Assembly: GCF_000974985.2 (NCBI RefSeq)
Contig: NZ_LAVA02000001.1
Span: 101,671 to 165,670, forward strand
Length of the DNA stretch: 64,000 nucleotides
Direction: 5' to 3'
Source of the DNA: Streptomyces mangrovisoli
Lineage (GTDB): Bacteria > Actinomycetota > Actinomycetes > Streptomycetales > Streptomycetaceae
The notes beneath the pieces were generated by a model, which was given only the letters and a program-made list of their open reading frames with translations, ran no database searches and had not been told where the DNA came from. Both the position numbers and the translations under genes were made by a program. This document shows, one piece after another, positions 57,348-64,000 of the stretch. How positions within the stretch are numbered: position 1 is the stretch's first letter; every line of letters starts with the position of its first letter.

Positions 57348-58637
57348 ATGCCCAGCTATCAAGCCCTCTTCCGCACGCCCGAGTTCACGCCCCTGTTCCT
57401 GTCCGCCGCCGCGCAGACCGCCGCCCAGACGGTCGGCGGGCTCGCGCTCGGCACGCTGGTGTACCGGGCGACGGGCTCGCCGCTGCTCTCCGCGGTCAGC
57501 ATGTTCGGGCCCTCCCTGGCCCAAGTGCTCGGCGCGACAATGCTGTTGTCGGGCGCCGACCGGCTGCGGCCGCGCGCCGCGCTGACCGCCGTACCGCTCG
57601 CCTACGCCGCCGGTACGGGCCTGCTCGCCGCCCCCGGCCTGCCGACGGCGGCGATCCTCGCGGTGGTCCTGCTGCAGGGCCTGGTGGCCTCCCTGGGCGG
57701 CGGCGTCCGCTGGGGGCTGCTCCACCAGATCCTCGCCAAGGACGGCTATCTGCTGGGGCGTTCGACGTTCAACATGATGAGCGGGATCATGCAGATCACC
57801 GGGTACGCCACCGGCGGCGCCCTGGTGGCCGCGCTGTCCCCGCGGGTGGCCCTGCTGATCGCGGCCGCCCTCTACCTGGCGGCGGCGCTCGGCGCCCGCC
57901 TCGGCCTGACCGCCCGCCCGCCGCGTGTCCAGGGCCGGCCCTCGGTCGCGGCGACCCGCCGCACCAACGCCCTGCTGTGGTCGTCCCGTCCGCGCCGGCT
58001 GACCTACCTCGGCCTGTGGCTCCCCAACGGCCTGGTCGTGGGCTGCGAATCGCTGTTCGTGTCGTACGACCCCGGGGCCGCGGGCACCCTGTTCGCGTGT
58101 GCGGCGCTCGGCATGTTCGCGGGGGACGTCACGGTCGGCCGCCTGCTGTCACCGGCCCGCCGCGGCCGCCTGGCCCTGCCCCTGCTCCTGCTGCTGGCGG
58201 CCCCGTACCTGCTGTTCGCCCTGCACCCGCCGCTCGCCCTGGCCGCGGTGTGCGCGGCGGTCGCCTCCGTCGGCTTCGGCGCGAGCCTCGTGCAGCAGGA
58301 ACGGCTGATGGAGCTGACCCCGGACGACCTCGGCGGACACGCCCTCGGCCTGCACTCGGCCGGAATGCTCACCGCGCAGGGCCTGAGCGCGTCCCTGGCG
58401 GGCGGGGTGGCCCAGCTCACCTCGCCCGCCACGGCGACGGCCGCGATGGCGGCCGCGTCGATCGCGGTGACGCTGGCGCTGGCTACGGCCGCCCGGCGGG
58501 AGCCGTCCCGGCGCCCTCACCCGGAGCGGCCTGCGCCTGTGCCGGCTCCCCGTCCTGCGTCCCCTCCTGAGGCCCCTCCTGCGTCCCGTCCTGCGTCCCG
58601 CCCGGCAGAGCGGCCGGATCCGCGTCCGGGCCGCTGA
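57348..58637 (+). CDS. MFS transporter (putative drug or metabolite exporter)
   Basis: A 429-residue protein with about 12 hydrophobic segments; helices are visible at FTPLFLSAAAQTAAQTVGGLAL (about residue 12), YATGGALVAALSPRVALLIAAALY and AGTLFACAALGMFAGDVTVGRLL, with the VGRLLSPARRGR loop at the domain junction. The last 45 residues are Arg/Pro-rich and non-membrane. Divergence from the ArsR-like regulator suggests an inducible efflux carrier. Its 3' end overlaps the slipin gene on the other strand by 155 bp, so the odd tail is explained partly by coding for two proteins. ATG 57348 is used. Confidence 0.88.
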   Translation: MPSYQALFRTPEFTPLFLSAAAQTAAQTVGGLALGTLVYRATGSPLLSAVSMFGPSLAQVLGATMLLSGADRLRPRAALTAVPLAYAAGTGLLAAPGLPTAAILAVVLLQGLVASLGGGVRWGLLHQILAKDGYLLGRSTFNMMSGIMQITGYATGGALVAALSPRVALLIAAALYLAAALGARLGLTARPPRVQGRPSVAATRRTNALLWSSRPRRLTYLGLWLPNGLVVGCESLFVSYDPGAAGTLFACAALGMFAGDVTVGRLLSPARRGRLALPLLLLLAAPYLLFALHPPLALAAVCAAVASVGFGASLVQQERLMELTPDDLGGHALGLHSAGMLTAQGLSASLAGGVAQLTSPATATAAMAAASIAVTLALATAARREPSRRPHPERPAPVPAPRPASPPEAPPASRPASRPAERPDPRPGR

Positions 58638-59535
58638 GCGCGGGGGCCGGGACCAGCTTGTCGGCCAGCGCCGCGATCTGCTCGATCCCCGCCTTCAGCT
58701 CCTTGCCGCCGCGGTCGCCGGAGCCCTCCGCGGCCTCGGCCCGCTCGACCTCGCCCTTCTCGACCTCCTGGTCGAGCTTCTTGGTGGCCCGGTCGAAGTA
58801 GCGCAGCAGCTCCACCGGGAACGGCATCACCAGCGTGGAGTTCTTCTCCGCGGCGACCTCCACGACCGTCTGGAGCAGCCGCAGCTGCATCGCCTCGGGG
58901 GTGTCGGACATGATCCGCGACGCGTTGGCGAGCTGCTGCGCCGCCTGGAACTCGCCGTCCGCGGTGATCACCCGGGCGCGGCGCTCCCGCTCGGCCTCGG
59001 CCTGCCGCGACATGGACCGCTTCAGCGACTCCGGCAGCTGTACGTCCTTGATCTCCACGCGGTCGATGTGGATGCCCCACTGCGCGGCCGGGCTGTCGAT
59101 CATCAGCGCGAGCCCCTCGTGCAGCCGCTCCCGGTCGCTGAGCAGGTCGTCGAGGTCGCTCTTGCCGATGATCGACCGCAGCGAGGACTGCGCGACCTGG
59201 CCCACGGCGAACATGTAGTCCTGCACCTCGATGGCGGCCCGCACCGGGTCGGTGACCCGGAAGTACACGACGGCGTCCACCTTGACCGAGACGTTGTCCC
59301 GGGTGATGCCCTCCTGCGTGGGCACCGGCATGGTGATCACCTGCACGTTCACCTTCCGCATCCGGTCGGCGAACGGGATCAGGAAGGTGATGCCGGGCTG
59401 CCGGTACTTCGGCAGCGCCTTGCCCAGGCGGAACACCACTCCGCGCTCGATCTGGTTGACCACTTTCATCCCGCTGCGCAGGACGAGCAGGGCCAGCACG
59501 GCCACGACCACCCCGGCTACGACGGCGCCATCCAT
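58483..59535 (-). CDS. SPFH/band 7 (slipin-type) membrane protein
   Basis: A 350-residue protein: one N-terminal helix (VVAGVVVAVLALLVLRSG, residues 5-22), a band 7 domain (NQIERGVVFRLGKALPKYRQ, about 28; VKVDAVVYFRVTDPVRAAIE, about 84), a coiled coil rich in Arg/Glu (QAEAERERRARVITADGEFQ) and a Gln/Gly/Glu-rich tail of about 60 residues. Slipins form membrane microdomain scaffolds, often with an NfeD protease. No NfeD gene is adjacent, but one lies at 62639. The tail is encoded opposite the end of the MFS gene. ATG 59535 is used. Confidence 0.88.
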   Translation of the reverse strand: MDGAVVAGVVVAVLALLVLRSGMKVVNQIERGVVFRLGKALPKYRQPGITFLIPFADRMRKVNVQVITMPVPTQEGITRDNVSVKVDAVVYFRVTDPVRAAIEVQDYMFAVGQVAQSSLRSIIGKSDLDDLLSDRERLHEGLALMIDSPAAQWGIHIDRVEIKDVQLPESLKRSMSRQAEAERERRARVITADGEFQAAQQLANASRIMSDTPEAMQLRLLQTVVEVAAEKNSTLVMPFPVELLRYFDRATKKLDQEVEKGEVERAEAAEGSGDRGGKELKAGIEQIAALADKLVPAPALSGPDADPAALPGGTQDGTQEGPQEGTQDGEPAQAQAAPGEGAGTAPAGRP

Positions 59536-59772
59536 CGGTTACTCCATTCCACGGCAGTGCACGCTGATCGAGACATGGAGAAGGACTCTGCCCGGGCCCG
59601 TACGGATGCACACCCGACCGTCAGGGACGCGTAAAGAAACATCCGCCCCGGCCCCGAACCGGTCACGCGGCAGCGGAGTTGAGGGATGCCCAGGACAGCG
59701 CGTGGTTCAACCGGCCGCGGTTCCTCGTGCCGCCGCACCTGCGCGCGGAGATCGGTGTGGTCACGGAGCGGT

Positions 59773-59802
59773 GGATCCGCCCGCCGCGCGGCGGGCGGAT
59801 CC
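59773..59802. terminator. Perfect 30-bp palindrome after the FG-GAP gene
   Basis: GGATCCGCCCGCCGC and its exact complement meet with no loop, so a few central pairs would open in RNA. It starts eight bases beyond the stop of the FG-GAP gene on the minus strand. A second short palindrome (59803-59817) overlaps the stop. Confidence 0.65.
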
Positions 59803-59810
59803 GGTGACCG

Positions 59811-61259
59811 TCACCGGCCGCCGAGGTACCTGCCGAACGCGAGCGCGCTCGTCGGGGAGGGCAGGTGGAGCTTGGCCGGGGTGAAGGCGGTGGAGCCGGC
59901 CGCGCCCGCCCGGGGCAGGAACCACACGCCGCCCGAGCCGGCGTTCTCGCCCGGGGAGCCGACCGCCAGGTCCACCCGGCCGTCGTGGTCGTAGTCCCCG
60001 GTGGCGAGCGCGGCGCCGAACGCGTCGCCGGACTCCGCCACGCCCGGCACATGGGCGGTGTCCTGCTGGAGCCCGGCCGAGCGGGCCGTGCCCTTCGCGT
60101 CGAGCAGCCCGGCCGCGGAGCCGTACAGGACCGTCGCGGCCCCCGCACCCGCCCGCGAGCCGATCGCCTCGCCGGGGGCGCCCGCGATCAGGTCGTCGCG
60201 GCCGTCGTGGTCGACGTCCCCGACGGCGAGCGCGGCGCCGAAGTGGTCGGCGTCCTCCGCGACGCCCGCCACTCCGGCGGTGTCCTGGTTCAGGGTCTGC
60301 TGCCGGTAACCGAAACTGCCGCCCGCGGCGGCGCCGTAGTGGATGTGGATGCCGCCGCCCTTCGCCAGCGCCTCGGGACCGCACGGGTCGTCGATGTTCT
60401 CGTCGGCGTACTCCCGGCACTCGCCGAGGGCCAGGTCGTCGTGGCCGTCGCCGTCGAAGTCGCCCGCGGCGAGCGCGGAGACCCCGGTGTTGTCGGTGTT
60501 CCACGTGTTGGCGAAGGCCTGCTCGGCCGGGTCCCAGGCCCAGATGCGCACATGGGACTGGGTGGAGGGGGTGGTCGACCGGTACGCGACCGCGAGGTCC
60601 GCCCGGCCGTCCCCGGTGAAGTCGCCGGTCGCGAGGATCGGGGCGCGCCCGCCCATGGGAGCGGTGACGACCGTGGCGACCATGCTGTCCTCGCCCTGGG
60701 CGACCCGGGCGACGACCTTGTCCTTGCCGCCGATCACGATCTCCTTGTTGCCGTCGCCGGTCACGTCGGCCGCGGTCACCGCGAGGCCGTACTGGGCGGA
60801 GTCCGTGGTTCCGTCGAGGACGACGGAACCGGACGAGGTGCCGGTCTTCGTGCCGCTCACCGCCTCGACCATGCCGACGTCCGTGCCGAGCCCCGTGATG
60901 TCCTCGCCGGGGGTGCCCACGAGGAGCAGCGCCTTGCCGCCGGTGCCGATCGGGAGGAGCGCCACGGAGGCGCCGAACCGGTCACCCGCCTCGGGGCTGC
61001 CGGGCACCTCGGCGGTGGCCTGGCTGACGCGGATGCTGCCGTAGGCGCCGATCCCCTTCGGGCCGCCGTAGACGATGGTGACGTAACCGGCCTTCGCCTT
61101 GCCGTCGACCGTGCCGTCGGGCACGCCCACGGCGAGATCCGCGTAGCCGTCCCCGTTGAAGTCCCCGCCGGTGGGCGCGGCGGCGGCGGCCGACGCGGGC
61201 AGGGACAGGCCGGCGGTGACCGCGGCGGCGACGGCGGCCGCCGAGACGTAGGTCCTCAT
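59811..61259 (-). CDS. Secreted FG-GAP/VCBS repeat (integrin alpha-like) protein
   Basis: A 482-residue exported protein. Residues 1-28 form a Sec signal peptide (RTYVSAAAVAAAVTAGLSLP, then ASAAAAAP). At least six calcium-binding blade motifs of the DxDxDGxxDL type follow: DFNGDGYADLAVG, DVTGDGNKEIVIG, DFTGDGRADLAV, DFDGDGHDDLALG, DVDHDGRDDLIAG and DYDHDGRVDLAVG, consistent with a seven-bladed propeller. Such proteins are common streptomycete secreted proteins of unknown role, perhaps adhesion. ATG 61259 is used; a TTG four codons upstream has a better-placed GGGAGA and is possible. Confidence 0.88.
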   Translation of the reverse strand: MRTYVSAAAVAAAVTAGLSLPASAAAAAPTGGDFNGDGYADLAVGVPDGTVDGKAKAGYVTIVYGGPKGIGAYGSIRVSQATAEVPGSPEAGDRFGASVALLPIGTGGKALLLVGTPGEDITGLGTDVGMVEAVSGTKTGTSSGSVVLDGTTDSAQYGLAVTAADVTGDGNKEIVIGGKDKVVARVAQGEDSMVATVVTAPMGGRAPILATGDFTGDGRADLAVAYRSTTPSTQSHVRIWAWDPAEQAFANTWNTDNTGVSALAAGDFDGDGHDDLALGECREYADENIDDPCGPEALAKGGGIHIHYGAAAGGSFGYRQQTLNQDTAGVAGVAEDADHFGAALAVGDVDHDGRDDLIAGAPGEAIGSRAGAGAATVLYGSAAGLLDAKGTARSAGLQQDTAHVPGVAESGDAFGAALATGDYDHDGRVDLAVGSPGENAGSGGVWFLPRAGAAGSTAFTPAKLHLPSPTSALAFGRYLGGR

Positions 61260-61392
61260 CCGTGTGCGCAAGGGATCTCCCAGGTGTAGGTAATGCCGCC
61301 GAGATGCCGAGACATCGGGGTTCACCTGTGGGACACCTCGATGCCGCCGAGGGTTGTACCGGCGGAGGGTGTCCGGCGCGGCGGGCCCACGC

Positions 61393-61426
61393 AAAAGGCC
61401 CCGCTCCCGGACGGGGAACGGGGCCT
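61393..61426 (-). terminator. Intrinsic terminator of the NfeD-flotillin operon
   Basis: On the minus strand AGGCCCCG and its complement enclose an inner hairpin and are followed by TTTT, a rare classical rho-independent structure in this GC-rich window. It lies 14 bp after the flotillin stop. Confidence 0.8.
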
Positions 61427-61439
61427 GCGCGCGCGAGCG

Positions 61440-62627
61440 CTACTGCTCGACGTCCACCGGACCGTCGTCGGACCTGCGTCCCTTGTGGGACGGCAGCTGG
61501 AGCAGGCCCTTGTTCTCGCCGCCCGCGGGCCGCTGCCCGTCGGACTCCTGGCCGCTCAGGTTCTGCCGGACCGAGTCGAGGATCGTCAGACCCTGGGAGA
61601 CCAGGCCGGCCGCGATCTCGCCGAGGCCGTCCGCGCCGTTGAGGACGTTGACATTGGCGCCCGCGAGGCCACCGGCGGCCTCCTTGACGATCTGCGGAAG
61701 CTGGTCGATCAGCATCCGGTCGAGCGCGACACGGTCGTACGACGCCGCCGCCTCCGCCTGGATCTTCATCCGCTGCGCCTCGGCGGCGGCGAGGATGCGG
61801 ACCCGCTCGGCCTCGGCCTCGGCAGGCTTCACGACCTCGGCGACCAGCTGCTGCTGGCGCAACTTGGCCTGCCGCAGCGCCAGTTCCGTCTGCGCCTGGA
61901 GCACCTCCTGCTGGGCGTGCGCCTGCGCCAGCGGACCGGCCTGCGCGGCCTGCGCCTGCGCGCGGTCGACCTCGGCCGAGTACTCGGCCTTCACGACGGC
62001 GGTCTTCCGGGCGTACTCGGCCTGCTGCCGGGCCGCCTCCTGCTCCGCCTCGGCGGCGGCCTGGGTGGCCTGCGCCTGAGCGATCTGCGCCTGCCGCTGG
62101 ATGGCGGCCTTGTGCGGCGCGGACATGGCGTCGATGTAGCCGGTGTCGCCGTCGTCGATGGACTGGATCTGGAGCGAGTCGACGATGAGGCCGATCTTCG
62201 CCATCTCCATCTTCGACGTGTCGAGGACCTCGGCGGCGAGCTTCTGCCGCTCGGTGACGATCTCCTCGACGGTCATCGAGCCGATGATCGCGCGCAGGTG
62301 ACCGGCGAAGATCCGGCCGGTCAGGACCGACATCTGCTCCTGGTCGGAGAGGAAGCGCTGACCGGCGTTGATGATGCTCTCGTGGTCGTTGCCGACCTTG
62401 AAGGCGATGACGGCGCGGACGTGCAGCGCGATGCCCTGTCTGGTCACACAGGTCTCGGTGACCTCGGACTCGCACATCGACAGGGTGAGGAAGCGGGTCT
62501 TGCGGAAGACGGGCAGCACGAACTTGCCGTGCCCCGTGACCACTCGGAACGGCGCGCCCCCCAGTCCCCGCCTGCCACCCGAGATCAGCATCGCCTCGTC
62601 TGGAGCGGGAACGCGATATCCGAACAT
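61440..62627 (-). CDS. Flotillin-like SPFH domain protein
   Basis: A 395-residue protein with an N-terminal SPFH domain (LTLSMCESEVTETCVTRQGI, about residue 47; HVRAVIAFKVGNDHESIINA, about 70) and a long C-terminal coiled coil of Ala/Gln/Glu repeats (about 170-330: QAQATQAAAEAEQEAARQQA), then a flotillin-like end (LPQIVKEAAGGLAGANVNVL). There is no classical transmembrane helix. Flotillins organise membrane microdomains. ATG 62627 has GAGGAG upstream. The NfeD-like gene ends 11 bases upstream, so the two form an operon, the usual flotillin-NfeD pairing. Confidence 0.9.
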   Translation of the reverse strand: MFGYRVPAPDEAMLISGGRRGLGGAPFRVVTGHGKFVLPVFRKTRFLTLSMCESEVTETCVTRQGIALHVRAVIAFKVGNDHESIINAGQRFLSDQEQMSVLTGRIFAGHLRAIIGSMTVEEIVTERQKLAAEVLDTSKMEMAKIGLIVDSLQIQSIDDGDTGYIDAMSAPHKAAIQRQAQIAQAQATQAAAEAEQEAARQQAEYARKTAVVKAEYSAEVDRAQAQAAQAGPLAQAHAQQEVLQAQTELALRQAKLRQQQLVAEVVKPAEAEAERVRILAAAEAQRMKIQAEAAASYDRVALDRMLIDQLPQIVKEAAGGLAGANVNVLNGADGLGEIAAGLVSQGLTILDSVRQNLSGQESDGQRPAGGENKGLLQLPSHKGRRSDDGPVDVEQ

Positions 62628-62638
62628 GCCTGTACTCC

Positions 62639-62893
62639 TCAGCCGGCGCCGGCGGTTCCCCCGTCGAGCGCGTCCAATGGATCCACCCACTCGATGACGC
62701 CGATCTCGCGGCATCCCCGTGATTCGATCACGAGCACCGTCGCCCCCGCGGGCAGGGGGTCCTCCGACCAGGCGAGGAAGGTCTCGGAGCCGCCCCTGAC
62801 CCGTACCAGGACCTCGCCGGGGCCCGTGGAACCACGCGTCCCGATGAGCACCTTCCCCGTGCAGCCGATCACGGCCTCGTCCTGCGGCATCAT
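62639..62893 (-). CDS. NfeD-like OB-fold small protein
   Basis: An 84-residue protein with a beta-barrel pattern: VIGCTGKVLIGTRGSTGPGE (residues 8-27), VLVRVRGGSETFLAWSED and GATVLVIESRGCREIGVIEW. This resembles the soluble OB-fold domain at the C-terminus of NfeD proteins, without the membrane helices or protease domain. Its position directly upstream of the flotillin gene supports the assignment, since NfeD-type proteins commonly pair with SPFH proteins. ATG 62893 (followed by a second ATG) has GAGGAGG upstream. It is too short to be a full NfeD. Confidence 0.75.
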   Translation of the reverse strand: MMPQDEAVIGCTGKVLIGTRGSTGPGEVLVRVRGGSETFLAWSEDPLPAGATVLVIESRGCREIGVIEWVDPLDALDGGTAGAG

Positions 62894-63078
62894 CGGCCGT
62901 CCTCCTCGTCCTGGCCCCGCGTTTCCGACGATAGACCCAGCGGGGCCGGGACCCAACGGCCGGGCGGGAACCACCTGGGACGACCGGCGGCAGGCAGCCG
63001 CCGAGCGACGGCAGACGACCGCCGACCGCCGACCGACGGCAGGCGACCGGCGGTCGGCGCCCGGGCCGGAGCGGCGCC

Positions 63079-64000
63079 TCATGAGCCGGTGGGCTTCCAC
63101 TGGAAGGTGTTCTGCTCGTTCCTGCCGTACCAGTAGTGGGGCAGGCCCTTGATGCTGCTGGTGCGGAAGGGCTGTCCGTGGTCGTCGATGCGGAGCGTGC
63201 CGGTGCGGCCCTGGGAGGACCAGTCGAGCTCCAGGTACCACCGGCAGTCGTACGTCTCGGTCGTCGCGGAGACGTTCAGGACCTCCGGGTCCTCGGCGGA
63301 GACCCGGAAGGGGAACCGCCCGGACTGCGCGTGCGCGATCGGGCGGTCGATGTCCAGGTCGATACGGAACTCGCGGGGCGCGAGATCCCCGCCGCACCCC
63401 TGGCCCATCGCGTACGCGTTGCCGCCGACCGGTGCGGTGCGGCTGACGACGCGGACCCTCAGGGCCTCCAGGACGACGGCCGTCGACGACTTTCCCTGCA
63501 CCGACACCTGCACCAGCGTCTGCCGCCCCGGCACCGCCTTCTGGGTCGCCGCCCACACCGCCGCGTCCTGCTCCACCGGCGGCGGGGGCACCTGGTCCGG
63601 CTCCTTGCCGATGACGTAGTCGTAGCCGCATCCCCCGTCCCAGATCTGCGAGTCGACCGTCGAGGCGAGCGGCACACCGGCCGCGGATCCGCCGCCCGCG
63701 GCGCCCGCCGACGGTCCCGCCGTCCCCGCGGGGGTCCCGGAGGCCCGCGCGCCCGCGGACGGCGAGGCCGGTGAACCGCTGGGGGAGGGGCCGGCCGCAC
63801 CGGCCGAGGAGCGGGGGGACGTACCGGTGCCCGCCGTACGGGACGGGCCGGAGGCGGTCGCCTGCGAGCCGCCGCCGGACCGGTCGTCCGACAGCGCCGA
63901 CAGACTCCCCAACGTCACCAGCAGCACGGTCGCGGTGGCGGCGCCGACGACGCTACGGCGGCGGCGGTACCAGGGCCGGCGGGCGGGGGGAGCGTCGGCG
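63079..64000 (-). CDS. Membrane-anchored extracytoplasmic protein, 5' end outside the window
   Basis: At least 307 residues are open and the start lies beyond base 64000. A basic cytoplasmic segment (APPARRPWYRRRRS) precedes a single helix (VVGAATATVLLVTLGSLSAL), a Ser/Gly/Ala/Thr-rich linker of about 75 residues and a C-terminal beta-rich domain. That domain begins near IWDGGCGYDYVIGKEPDQVP and ends WYGRNEQNTFQWKPTGS, with a further ETYDCRWYLELDWSSQGRTG segment; a cysteine pair is likely. I do not recognise the family. Related proteins with an N-terminal cytoplasmic domain, a helix and an external sandwich domain occur in streptomycetes. Confidence 0.78.
   Translation of the reverse strand, partial: ADAPPARRPWYRRRRSVVGAATATVLLVTLGSLSALSDDRSGGGSQATASGPSRTAGTGTSPRSSAGAAGPSPSGSPASPSAGARASGTPAGTAGPSAGAAGGGSAAGVPLASTVDSQIWDGGCGYDYVIGKEPDQVPPPPVEQDAAVWAATQKAVPGRQTLVQVSVQGKSSTAVVLEALRVRVVSRTAPVGGNAYAMGQGCGGDLAPREFRIDLDIDRPIAHAQSGRFPFRVSAEDPEVLNVSATTETYDCRWYLELDWSSQGRTGTLRIDDHGQPFRTSSIKGLPHYWYGRNEQNTFQWKPTGS

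Noticed and set aside
1..64000. A biosynthetic gene cluster associated with afsR
   Set aside because: No polyketide synthase, non-ribosomal synthetase, terpene cyclase or RiPP genes were seen; the enzymes present fit degradation.

Overview
The window is chromosomal DNA from a Streptomyces species. Base composition is extremely GC-rich, third codon positions are almost always G or C, GTG starts and 4-nt ATGA/GTGA overlaps are common, and two regions are recognisable: the afsK/afsR/afsS signalling locus, and the fbiC to XRE/DUF397 to glutathione peroxidase stretch that I recall from the SCO4420-SCO4444 part of S. coelicolor. No rRNA, tRNA, CRISPR array, insertion sequence or prophage was seen.

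Layout. 1-12.9 kb: a truncated GlxA-type regulator divergent from an MFS carrier, then a flavin reductase, an NDP-forming acyl-CoA ligase with an enoyl-CoA hydratase, a Tat-exported amine oxidase, an FMO-type monooxygenase, DoxX with a DUF35 protein, two GNAT acetyltransferases and a PdxH-like oxidase. 12.9-17.2 kb: a lipid-transfer-type thiolase divergent from an acyl-CoA dehydrogenase and a deazaflavin-dependent reductase, then Lrp and TetR regulators. 17.3-28.3 kb: kbpA, afsK, afsS and afsR, with a four-gene CoA catabolic block (crotonase, DUF35, thiolase, FadD3-like ligase) between afsK and afsS. 28.5-38.5 kb: amidohydrolases, luciferase-like (LLM) oxidoreductases, an SDR, an aldehyde dehydrogenase and a CehA/McbA hydrolase. 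38.6-47.2 kb: fbiC (F420 biosynthesis), a degenerate L,D-transpeptidase-like secreted protein, a DUF2165 protein, a degenerate ADP-ribosylglycohydrolase, a sodium:solute symporter, and an SDR divergent from an unknown protein. 47.2-64 kb: mostly conserved functions, including a GT-C-like membrane protein, D-Ala-D-Ala carboxypeptidase, GPP34, an XRE/DUF397 pair, MerR, glutathione peroxidase, an ArsR-like regulator with an MFS carrier, a slipin, an FG-GAP protein, and a flotillin with an NfeD-like partner.

The strongest new signal is a 15-bp inverted repeat, CTGAC-N5-GTCAG. It occurs ten times exactly and once with one mismatch, always just upstream of the CoA, flavin and F420 catabolic genes between 2.8 and 46.3 kb. 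Divergent pairs share sites, and one promoter lies between two copies. This defines a regulon of at least 16 genes that looks built to activate, desaturate, hydrate and retro-aldol-cleave a cyclic or branched acid. A TetR-family gene at 16.6-17.2 kb carries a one-mismatch copy over its own start codon and is the best candidate regulator. The regulon is interleaved with the AfsK-AfsR-AfsS antibiotic-control cascade and lies beside the F420 biosynthetic gene that would supply several of its enzymes. The substrate cannot be read from the sequence.
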